From Clostridiales bacterium (GTDB taxonomy: Bacteria > Bacillota > Clostridia > Oscillospirales > Oscillospiraceae): 64,000 nt of DNA. Under the pieces are notes generated by a model. The model saw only the letters and a program-made list of their open reading frames with translations. It searched no databases and was not told the origin of the DNA. The stretch covers positions 1 to 64,000 of the forward strand of contig SFLD01000019.1 of assembly GCA_004553545.1 (NCBI GenBank), in the 5' to 3' direction. A program made the translations under genes and the position numbers. Position 1 is the first letter of the stretch. The number at the start of each line of letters is the position of its first letter. Shown piece by piece: positions 14,202 through 21,551 of the stretch.

Positions 14202-16592
14202 TTACTTCAGCGTCACCACCGTGACGCCGCTCTCGCCCTCGCCGTAGACCCCCAGGCGGAAGCTCTTCACCAGCTTGCTCCGCTTCAGGGTCTCGTGGAC
14301 AGCCTTACGCAGCGCCCCGGTGCCCTTGCCGTGGATGATGGTCACGGTCTCCAGGTGCCCCATGGCGGCGGCGGAGAGGAAGGTCTGCACGGCGCTGTCC
14401 GCCTCGATGCTCTCCATCCCCCGGATGTCCAGCTCCGAGGACGCGGCGCTGCGGAAGACGGCGCTGCCGCCGCTGCGGGCGGGCGGGGCCTTTTTCTTCT
14501 GCCCCTGCCGCTCCGCCTCCTCGACAAGGCGCACCTCGTCTGGCTTCACGGTCATCTTCAGGATACCCGCCTTCAGGCTGAGGCTCCCGTCCTTGTTGAC
14601 GGCGGTGACCTCCGCCCACTGGCGCACCCCCGGGATCTCCACCTGGTCCCCCACCCGGATGGGCCGGCTTGGCTTGGGGATGGGCTCCCGGCTCTCCTGC
14701 CGGACGCCCACGGCGGCCTCCGCCTCGTTGAGGCGGCGGCGCAGGTCCGCCTTCTCCCCGTTGTCGTCGATGGCGGTGAGGGCCGCCGCCTGGCGGCGGC
14801 GCATCTCCTCCAGCTCTGCGAAGATGGCGTCTGTCTGGGCCCGGGCGTCCTTCAGGATGCGCCGGGCCTCGGCCTCACCCCGGCTCCGGGCGTTCTCCTT
14901 GGCCTTCTCCATCTGCTCCCGGAACTCCCTCGCCTTCCGGGCGTCCTCCTCCCGGCGGACGGCCAGGCGGTCCAGCTCCTGCTCCTTTTTCTCCAGCGCC
15001 TGGCGCTTGCTCTCCAGCTGGGTGATGACATCCTCAAAGCGGACGCTCTCGCCGTTCATCTGCCGCTTGGCGTCCGCGATGACGTCCTCGCTGAGGCCCA
15101 GCCGCTGGGAGATGGCGAAGGCGTTGGACTTCCCCGGGATGCCGATGAGCAGCCGGTAGGTAGGCCGCAGGGTCTCCACGTCGAACTCGCAGGAGGCGTT
15201 CTCCACCCCAGCCGTGGTCATGGCGAAGGTCTTCAGCTCCGCGTAGTGGGTGGTGGCGGCCACGTGGGCCCCCGCCTGCCGCACCCGCTGGATGACGGCA
15301 ATGGCCAGGGCCGCACCCTCCACCGGGTCGGTGCCCGCCCCCAGCTCGTCGAAGAGCACCAGGCTGTGCGCATCCGCTTCCGCCAGAATAGCCACGATAT
15401 TGGTCATATGTGCCGAGAAAGTGGACAAATTCTGCTCGATGCTCTGCTCATCCCCGATGTCAGCCAGCACGCTGCCGTAAACGGCCACGGCGCTCCGGTC
15501 CCCGGCGGGGATCTGCAGCCCGCACTGGGCCATGAGGCAGAGGAGCCCCAGCGTCTTCAAAGACACCGTCTTACCGCCGGTATTGGGGCCGGTGATGACC
15601 AGGGTGTCAAAGGTCTCCCCCAGCTGGATGTCGATGGGCACGGCCCGGGCCGGGTCCAGCAGGGGATGCCTCGCCCGCCGCAGGTTCACGCTGCCGTCCT
15701 TCCGGATCTCCGGCCGGATGCCCTCCATCCGGTAGGAGAGCTCGGCCCGGGCGAAGATGCAGTCCAGCAGCACCAGAGCGTCATAGTCCCAGCCGATGTC
15801 GTCCTTGTGGGCGGCGGCGTCGGCGGAGAGCTGGGCCAGGATCCGCTGGATCTCCTTCTTCTCCTTGCCCTGCAGCTCGATGAGCTCGTTGTTGGCCTGG
15901 ACCACCCCCATGGGCTCCACGAAGACCGTGGCCCCGGAGGAGGAGATGTCGTGGATGAGGCCGGGCATGTCCGCCTTGCACTCCGCCTTCACCGGCACCA
16001 CGAAGCGGCCATCCCGCTGGGTGATGAGGCTCTCCTGCAGAATTTTACTATAGCTGGGGGAGGAAATAATTTTCTGCAAGATCTGCCGGCTCTTGGCCTG
16101 GGCCTGCCGCATGTGCCGCCGGATGTCCGCCAGCTCCGGGGACGCCGTGTCCGCGATGGTGTCCTCGTCCAAAATGGCGCTCTTGATCTTCTCCTCCAGA
16201 AAGCGGTTGCCGTGGAGGGAGTGGAAGAGGTGGTCGATGGCGCTCTTCTCCCCGGCCTTGTCGTTGAAGTAGTCCCGGGTCCGCCGGGCGGAGGTCAGAA
16301 GCCCCGCCACCGTCAAAAGCTCGATGGTGCTGAGGCACCCGCCCCGGTCCGCCCGGTCCAGGATCTCCCGGACGGGCTTCACCCCGGAAAAGCCGGGGCT
16401 CCCCCGCAGGGCCATCATCCGCCGGGCGGCCTCGGTCTCCTCCTGCAGCCGCTCCACGTCCTCGATGTCCGTCTCCGGCCGCAGGGCCAGGCAGCGGCGC
16501 TTGGCCTCGTCGCTGACAGCCTGGGCGCTGAGCATTTCCAGCACCCGGGGCAGCTCCAGCGTCCGCAGCGATTTCTCAAATAACTCGCTCAT
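14202..16592 (-). CDS. mutS2: MutS2 family endonuclease/ATPase
   Basis: This full-length 796-residue MutS2 lacks the mismatch-recognition domain of MutS. It has an N-terminal core, the Walker A motif GPNTGGKT with Walker B and signature LFDELGAGTDP, and a long coiled coil rich in Glu/Lys/Arg. Its C-terminal Smr nuclease domain includes LDIRGM and HGKGTGALR. MutS2 acts on branched DNA and, in Bacillus, on collided ribosomes. It is located downstream of recO and the unknown gene at 16639. The start ATG at 16590-16592 follows an AGGAG-type site. Confidence 0.95.
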   Translation of the reverse strand: MSELFEKSLRTLELPRVLEMLSAQAVSDEAKRRCLALRPETDIEDVERLQEETEAARRMMALRGSPGFSGVKPVREILDRADRGGCLSTIELLTVAGLLTSARRTRDYFNDKAGEKSAIDHLFHSLHGNRFLEEKIKSAILDEDTIADTASPELADIRRHMRQAQAKSRQILQKIISSPSYSKILQESLITQRDGRFVVPVKAECKADMPGLIHDISSSGATVFVEPMGVVQANNELIELQGKEKKEIQRILAQLSADAAAHKDDIGWDYDALVLLDCIFARAELSYRMEGIRPEIRKDGSVNLRRARHPLLDPARAVPIDIQLGETFDTLVITGPNTGGKTVSLKTLGLLCLMAQCGLQIPAGDRSAVAVYGSVLADIGDEQSIEQNLSTFSAHMTNIVAILAEADAHSLVLFDELGAGTDPVEGAALAIAVIQRVRQAGAHVAATTHYAELKTFAMTTAGVENASCEFDVETLRPTYRLLIGIPGKSNAFAISQRLGLSEDVIADAKRQMNGESVRFEDVITQLESKRQALEKKEQELDRLAVRREEDARKAREFREQMEKAKENARSRGEAEARRILKDARAQTDAIFAELEEMRRRQAAALTAIDDNGEKADLRRRLNEAEAAVGVRQESREPIPKPSRPIRVGDQVEIPGVRQWAEVTAVNKDGSLSLKAGILKMTVKPDEVRLVEEAERQGQKKKAPPARSGGSAVFRSAASSELDIRGMESIEADSAVQTFLSAAAMGHLETVTIIHGKGTGALRKAVHETLKRSKLVKSFRLGVYGEGESGVTVVTLK

Positions 16593-16638
16593 AGTGTATT
16601 TCTCCTGTAAAGTCCGTTTCCTTTACGGTTATTGTTTC

Positions 16639-17058
16639 TTAATCCTCCCACGCCTCATCCAGCACAAAGGGCAGGCGCAGAAAGGCGTCCATGTGGACCT
16701 CCCCCGCCAGGGGCGCCATCCGGCGCTCCTCCCCGGGACAGAAGGCCACCCGCAACCCCGGCGCCGCCGGATAGGGGGCCCTGTCCGCGGGAACTTGCGT
16801 CAGCTCTCCGGGGAAGTCGTACCAGACCCGGTACTCACAGCGCCCGTCCGGCCCCGGCGGCCTGCGGTGCAGCGCCTCCGTGGGGCAGCGGATGTCCAGT
16901 CCCAGCCGCCGGAAGAAATCCCGGGTCTCCCCCGGCAGCGTCTCCACCGCCGCGAGAAAATTCCGGCAGCTCTGGCAGCCGCAGAGATACGGCACCTTGC
17001 CCCGGGCATTCTCCGCCGGATCCGTCCGCAGACGCCAGTCCCCCAGGACAAACAGCAT
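16639..17058 (-). CDS. Protein of unknown function with a Cys motif
   Basis: This 139-residue soluble protein contains CGCQSC near residue 27-32, which could bind a metal, and is otherwise featureless to me. It sits between recO and mutS2 on the same strand with 46-nt and 49-nt gaps, so it is likely co-transcribed. G+C-rich codon use matches its neighbours, supporting a real gene. No function is proposed. Confidence 0.55.
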   Translation of the reverse strand: MLFVLGDWRLRTDPAENARGKVPYLCGCQSCRNFLAAVETLPGETRDFFRRLGLDIRCPTEALHRRPPGPDGRCEYRVWYDFPGELTQVPADRAPYPAAPGLRVAFCPGEERRMAPLAGEVHMDAFLRLPFVLDEAWED

Positions 17059-17107
17059 GCGTTTCCGCTCCCTTTCGTAGAATTTCCGCCCGATATGACA
17101 GAATGTA

Positions 17108-17748
17108 TTAACCTTCCATCCCCCGGAGAGACTTGTAGTAGTCCAGCGTCCGGAACCCCCGCTCCAGCTGCGCCAGGGTGAAGGCCTCCGCCGCCGCGCT
17201 GAGCCGCCGCAATGACTCCTCCCCCAGGGTGAAGCCGTAGAGCCGCTTGGGATCGCCGTAGAGCACGTGCCGGGCCGCCGCCAGGGCGTCCGCGTCCAGG
17301 GGCATCCCGGCCCCGCCAGAGCCGCAGCGGCGGCAGCGGAGCCCCCCGCTCCCCAGGTCCAGCACCGGCTCCTCCGGCTCCGCCTTGCCGCAGAAGGCGC
17401 AGCCCTCCAGCAGCGGCTCGTAGCCTGCGAGACTCATGGCCCGCAGCTCAAAGGCCGCCCGCAGCAGCTCCGGCGGCCGCCGGAAGTTCTCGATGGCGTA
17501 GAGCCCGTTCAAAAGGTGCCGCAGCAGCTCCCCGCTCTCCTCCCCCTCCGTGGTCAGGGCCTCGGTGAGCTCCGCGAAGTAGCAGCCGAGGGACAGCCGC
17601 AGGAAATCCTTCCCCAGCCCGGAGAAAAGCTCTCTCGTCTCCGCCTCGTTGGCGTAGTACCAGTCCCCCCGGTGGTAAAGTCGGCCTCCTTGGTATCCGT
17701 CCGGCGGAGCACCACGCCGGGGCAGAGGAGGTAGGGGGATGCGGACAT
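17108..17748 (-). pseudogene. recO: recO, DNA repair protein RecO, with an out-of-frame internal gap
   Basis: The 5' part (ATG at 17746-17748) reads MSASPYLLCPGVVLRRTD and TKEADF, a good RecO N-terminus (OB fold). The 3' part in another frame begins HRGDWYYANEAETREL and continues with the helical domain and the zinc site CAFCGKAE...CRRCG to the end. Between EADF and RGDWYY roughly 45 residues usually present in RecO (about 130 nt) are missing, and the frame changes near 17675-17685. RecO loads RecA onto SSB-coated DNA. The sequence as given could not make the normal protein. Order with yqzL and era is conserved. Confidence 0.8.
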
Positions 17749-17822
17749 GGCTTCTCACCACCTAAGTACAGATAGAGGAAAGGGGAAGTCCTTGCCCCCA
17801 GGGCAGGTACTTCCCCTCGCCG

Positions 17823-17921
17823 TCACCGCGCGGCTTGCCGCTCCGCGCGGTAGAGCAGATACGCCAGGGGCTCGCCGGTCTCCCGGAACAGCGCCCAGCA
17901 GGACGAGGTCTCCACGCTCAC
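17823..17921 (-). CDS. yqzL: YqzL-like small protein
   Basis: This 32-codon ORF starts at a GTG (17919-17921, with a second in-frame GTG at 17913-17915) behind GGAGGGAGGCG and ends at TGA 17823-17825. The product contains CWALFRETGEPLAYLLYR, matching the short YqzL family (W-x-x-F-x-x-TG-x-x-x-x-YLL-Y/F). YqzL is encoded between era and recO in many Firmicutes, exactly as here. Function is unknown. Position and motif together make the call reasonably firm despite the small size. Confidence 0.75.
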   Translation of the reverse strand: MSVETSSCWALFRETGEPLAYLLYRAERQAAR

Positions 17922-17960
17922 CGCCTCCCTCCGCCCATAGCTTATGGAGGAAAGCGTCGT

Positions 17961-18845
17961 TTATCGCCGGAAAACGAGGCCGGCATTTTCCCGCCAGTTC
18001 TCCTTCACCTTCACCCAGGTCTCGAGATAAATTTTCGTGCCCATGAATTTCTCCATGTCGCGGCGGGCCAGGGAGCTGATCCTCTTCAGCATGGCTCCCT
18101 GCTTGCCGATGATGATGCCCTTGTGGCTGGCCTTCTCGCAGTAGATGACGGCGTCCACATCCACAACGCCGCTGTCCCGCTCAGAGAACCTGGTGATCTC
18201 CACGGCGGTGCCGTGGGGGATCTCCTTATCGAGGCAGAGGAGCATCTTCTCCCGCAGGATCTCGCCGATGACCTGCCGCTCCGGCTGGTCGCTGGTCTCC
18301 CCGTCCGGGAAGAGCTGGGGGCCGGGGGCCGCGAACTTCTGCAGCTCCGCCATCAGCTCGGAAAGCCCGTCCCCGCTGTGGGCGGAGATGGGCAGGATGG
18401 CCTCGAAGCCGTTCCAGGCCTCGTTGTAGGCCGCGATCACCGGCAGCAGCTCCGCCGGCTCCACGGTGTCGATCTTGTTGATGCAGAGGATGCAGGGGAT
18501 CTTCTCCTCCCGGATGCGGCGGATCAGCGCCAGCTCCGGGGCCCCCACGTGGGCGATGGGCTCCACCAGCAGCAGCGCCGCGTCCACGTCGGAGAGGCTG
18601 GCGGTGACCACCTTCACCATGTAGTCCCCCAGGGCGGATTTCGGCTTGTGGAGGCCCGGGGTGTCCATCAGGACGAACTGGGTGTCCCCCCGGTTCACCA
18701 CGCCGCAGATGCGGTTGCGGGTGGTCTGGGCCTTGTTGGAGACGATGGCGACCTTCTCGCCCACCAGGGCGTTGGTCAGGCTGGATTTCCCCACGTTGGG
18801 CCGCCCGCAGACGGTGACCATGGCGGTTTTCGTAATTTCAGACAT
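17961..18845 (-). CDS. era: GTPase Era
   Basis: This 294-residue protein has G1 GRPNVGKSSL, G3 DTPGLHKP and G4 NKID, then a C-terminal KH domain including GIIIGKQGAMLKRI. Era binds 16S rRNA and is required for 30S maturation. The length is normal. It is the first gene of an era-yqzL-recO run on the minus strand. Its stop at 17961 is 40 nt from the yqzL start. Confidence 0.97.
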   Translation of the reverse strand: MSEITKTAMVTVCGRPNVGKSSLTNALVGEKVAIVSNKAQTTRNRICGVVNRGDTQFVLMDTPGLHKPKSALGDYMVKVVTASLSDVDAALLLVEPIAHVGAPELALIRRIREEKIPCILCINKIDTVEPAELLPVIAAYNEAWNGFEAILPISAHSGDGLSELMAELQKFAAPGPQLFPDGETSDQPERQVIGEILREKMLLCLDKEIPHGTAVEITRFSERDSGVVDVDAVIYCEKASHKGIIIGKQGAMLKRISSLARRDMEKFMGTKIYLETWVKVKENWRENAGLVFRR

Positions 18846-19063
18846 AGGTGATCCTCAACTTTCTTTGAGCGTTTTTCCCCCGTTTTCCGGGGTCTTTTTC
18901 TATTCTACCACCCTCCCGGCCATCCGGGAAGAGGTTTTTCGTTCTTCTGCGGCTCCGCCGCGAAATTTCATCCCCGCAGCTCCGGCAGAAAGCCCTGCAT
19001 CCGCTTGGTCACCAGCCCCCCGCTCCGCAGGGAAAGGAACTCCGTCCTTGGGCCAGTCCCGTA
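18846..19063. other. Intergenic stretch holding a copy of the NUDIX gene 3' end
   Basis: 18986-19043 repeats 19938-19995 (58 nt): a perfect 30-nt block, a diverged 10-nt middle, and a perfect 18-nt block. On the minus strand it encodes TKRMQGFL in the same context as the real NUDIX gene. In this copy the 54 nt corresponding to 19996-20049 are absent, so GTCCTTGGG follows directly. The two copies bracket the TPR gene at 19064-19924. Confidence 0.75.
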
Positions 19064-19924
19064 TCAATCCAGGTAGCAATCCTCCATCATAACAGGGAGC
19101 TGCGGACGCCAATCCTGCAGCAGGGCGGCCCGGGCGGATGCGCTCTGCAGGAAATGCTCCACCTGGGCGGCTTCCCGCTTGGCCGAGGGATACGGGGATT
19201 CCAGCAGCTGTTCCTTCCAGAGACTGGCATATTCCCGAGCCAGCGCTGGCTGGTCTGGCAGCAGGGCCTGCAGAAGCAGTACCTTTTCCGTCATCCCCAG
19301 CGCGTATGCCTTCCATGCCCGGATGGCCAATGTTGCCGCATCGGGTCTCTTCAAAAGCACCGACAATGTAAATCTTGCCCAGAGGGAAAGGTCGCTGCCC
19401 TCCGCCAGCAATTCCCGCAGTTCCGGCGTCTCCTGTCTTCCGCTGCTCAGAAACAGCGCATATGCCAGCAGATCCGCAGAGTCCTCCCGCTCATCGGGCT
19501 GAGCCAGAGCCGGAAGCTTTTGGCTCCAGTACAGTATTTCCCTGTCCGCGCCGCTTCGGGAACAGGCGAGCGCGCAGTGGTAGGCGGAACTCCAGTCCTC
19601 CGGTTCCAGGGAAAACGCGGCCCGGAACTGGACCAGTGCGGCTTCCGGCTGATGTTCGGAAAGCGCCAGATACCCCAGCATCCAGTTGGCGCCTTTGGTG
19701 CTGCCGCAGGCCAAAACCTTCTCCAGCCAGTGCCGGGCCAAGTGCCCGGCCCGCCGTCCGCGGCCCGAGCGGAGCTGCTGCCCTTCCTTCCCGTAGAAGA
19801 CCCCCAGATTCTGAAAGGACCTCTGGCAGGGCGTCTCTTTCACCGCCTGCCGCAGAAAGTTCTGGGCCTCCCACAGCCTGTGGTCGTTCATTGCCTGAAA
19901 GGCAGCGGATTCATACATCCCCAT
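19064..19924 (-). CDS. TPR-like helical repeat protein of unknown function
   Basis: This 286-residue protein is composed of helical hairpins reminiscent of TPR/Sel1 repeats (LWEAQNFLRQAVKETPC, WMLGYLALSEHQPEAALVQF), with no catalytic motif, signal peptide or membrane segment. It begins with an ATG overlapping the end of the NUDIX gene by 14 nt. It is flanked by direct copies of the NUDIX 3' end (18986 and 19938), which suggests that it arrived here by insertion or tandem rearrangement. Codon use is slightly less G+C-biased than its neighbours. Confidence 0.6.
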   Translation of the reverse strand: MGMYESAAFQAMNDHRLWEAQNFLRQAVKETPCQRSFQNLGVFYGKEGQQLRSGRGRRAGHLARHWLEKVLACGSTKGANWMLGYLALSEHQPEAALVQFRAAFSLEPEDWSSAYHCALACSRSGADREILYWSQKLPALAQPDEREDSADLLAYALFLSSGRQETPELRELLAEGSDLSLWARFTLSVLLKRPDAATLAIRAWKAYALGMTEKVLLLQALLPDQPALAREYASLWKEQLLESPYPSAKREAAQVEHFLQSASARAALLQDWRPQLPVMMEDCYLD

Positions 19925-20402
19925 TCTCTTTCTCCTTCAGAAAGCCCTGCATCCGCTTGGTCACCAGTTCCTCTTCCCGCAGGGAAAGGAACTCCTCCCG
20001 GCTGACCCAGCGGTACGCCACGGTCTCGCCCTCCTGCAGCGTCACGCCGTCCTTGGGTCCGTTCGTCACGCAGAGGAACTCCACATAGTGGGTGTCGGCG
20101 CTCCGCACCCGGCCCAGCTCCTGCAGTTCCTCCGCCCGGATGCCGGTCTCCTCCCGGAGCTCCCGGCGGGCGCAGTCCAGGGGCGCTTCCCCCTGCAGGG
20201 CGGAGCCCCCCGCCGTGGCCTCCCACAGCCCGCCGTAGTGCTTCCGGGGATCCCGCCGCATCAGAAGATAGCTCCCGTCCGTGTGCCGCACCAGCACATC
20301 GCAGACCAGGTGGTAAGCTCCCGCCGGGATGGGCTCTCCCCGGACCAGGCTCACGCCCTCCACCCGGCGGAAATTCTCATCATAGGCGTCCCAAAGCTCC
20401 AT
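19911..20402 (-). CDS. NUDIX hydrolase
   Basis: This 163-residue protein has the Nudix box GSALQGEAPLDCARRELREE followed by TGI, matching G-x5-E-x7-REUxEExGU with an Ala/Gln substitution in the first part. The N-terminal MELWDAYDENFRRV is like that of IDI/YfcD-type Nudix enzymes, which act on nucleoside-diphosphate-linked compounds or isopentenyl diphosphate. The substrate cannot be assigned. The C-terminal TKRMQGFLKEKENGD tail is duplicated at 18986. Confidence 0.85.
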   Translation of the reverse strand: MELWDAYDENFRRVEGVSLVRGEPIPAGAYHLVCDVLVRHTDGSYLLMRRDPRKHYGGLWEATAGGSALQGEAPLDCARRELREETGIRAEELQELGRVRSADTHYVEFLCVTNGPKDGVTLQEGETVAYRWVSREEFLSLREEELVTKRMQGFLKEKENGDV

Positions 20403-20412
20403 CCGTTCCTCC

Positions 20413-20853
20413 TCAGTACCCCTCGTTGACCACGGTCCAGCCGGTCTCGGTCCGGTCCAGCTGGATCAGGCGGTCCTCCTGCGCCGCGCCGTCCTTGCGG
20501 ACGGTCACGGTGAAGTTGCACTCCCCCTCCGCGAAGGGATGGCTGCCCTGGGGCAGGTATTCCATCCCCTCCACGGTGAAGACGGTCCCGGCATAGTAGT
20601 CCCGTGCCGCCGCTTCGGCGGCCTGGATATCCTCCTCCGTCAGCTCCGGCGCCTCGCTGCCGGCGCCGTCCTCACTTCCGGCGGAAGCGCCGGCCGCGCT
20701 CCCGGCAGGGGCACCCGCCGAACTTCCGGCAGGCTCCCCACTCGACGCAGAGCTCCCGGCGGAGCTTCCCGCCCCGCTGCCGGGCGCCGTATTCCCGCAG
20801 CCGCTCAAAACCAGCACCGCCGCCAGCAGGGCGGCCAAGCATTTTTTCCTCAT
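20413..20853 (-). CDS. Small lipoprotein of unknown function
   Basis: The start is the ATG at 20851-20853 behind AGAGGAGGAAG. The 146-residue product has a signal peptide with lipobox VLSGC-G, a long Ser/Gly/Ala-rich linker typical of surface-exposed lipoproteins in this group, and a small C-terminal domain (YYAGTVFTVEGMEYLPQG, NFTVTVRKDG, TGWTVVNEGY). Extracellular, membrane-anchored. It is on the same strand as, and 10 nt upstream of, the NUDIX gene. No function recognised. Confidence 0.65.
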   Translation of the reverse strand: MRKKCLAALLAAVLVLSGCGNTAPGSGAGSSAGSSASSGEPAGSSAGAPAGSAAGASAGSEDGAGSEAPELTEEDIQAAEAAARDYYAGTVFTVEGMEYLPQGSHPFAEGECNFTVTVRKDGAAQEDRLIQLDRTETGWTVVNEGY

Positions 20854-20879
20854 AATCTTCCTCCTCTTTTCCGCGCCGC

Positions 20880-21512
20880 TCAGCGGCGGTCCTTTTTGCG
20901 CCTGGCGCTGGGGGGCGCGCCCTTTTCCTCCGGATGGGTTTCGATCCAGGCACGACGGCGGGCTTTGTTCCGTTTTCGCTGCCATCTTTGACGGATCACA
21001 CGTCGGTTATCCCAGAGGTCCCACAGTTCAAACCCGGCGATAAGAAGGGTCCACCCAAGGAATCCAAACCAAAAATAGCCCTTGGTATAACGGCGGGTAT
21101 ACTCAACATCCTCCATCGAGAGGAATACCTGGTCTCCTACCTGGACCTCCACCGCTTCCTTGGCCTGCGACCCCAGGCTCATCGGGTGGTTGTCCACATA
21201 GTAGATGGTAACGGGAGCATCCTTGGCAGCTTCCTTGAACTTTGCGGTGTTAAAAACCCCGGGGTCGCAGAGCGCGTCGCTGACCCAGTATTCTTGACCG
21301 TTATCCATTCGGATGACAAAATTCGAGACCGTTCCCTGGTATTTGCCGCCTTCCTTTCGGTAGAAGTACGTGTCAACGCAGTCTCCTGTGTAGACGGATG
21401 CTTTCTCCCGAAGCCCGGTGGCAAGATAGGTGCAGGAGGAGTAAATGCAGATAAAACCCAGTAGCGCCGCAACGCACCAGCAAAAGATTCGGTCCTTTCG
21501 GTATTGTGTCAT
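20880..21512 (-). CDS. DUF3592-like membrane protein
   Basis: This 210-residue protein has one N-terminal membrane helix (WCVAALLGFICIYSSC), an extracytoplasmic beta-rich segment (VIRMDNGQEYWVSDALCD, APVTIYYVDNHPMSLG), a second helix (GYFWFGFLGWTLLIAGF) and a very basic C-terminal tail. The layout, in which a Y-V-x-NP-like turn precedes the last helix, resembles DUF3592. Function is unknown. Its stop is 26 nt upstream of the small lipoprotein gene on the same strand. Confidence 0.55.
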   Translation of the reverse strand: MTQYRKDRIFCWCVAALLGFICIYSSCTYLATGLREKASVYTGDCVDTYFYRKEGGKYQGTVSNFVIRMDNGQEYWVSDALCDPGVFNTAKFKEAAKDAPVTIYYVDNHPMSLGSQAKEAVEVQVGDQVFLSMEDVEYTRRYTKGYFWFGFLGWTLLIAGFELWDLWDNRRVIRQRWQRKRNKARRRAWIETHPEEKGAPPSARRKKDRR

Positions 21513-21551
21513 AACTGCCTCCCTCCCTTGGTGTGATCCGCGCCCCGGTCC

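Noticed and set aside
14091..16583. 830-codon plus-strand open frame opposite mutS2
   Set aside because: It is the complement of a clear MutS2 gene. High G+C removes stop codons from the opposite strand, and the translation has no recognisable domain.
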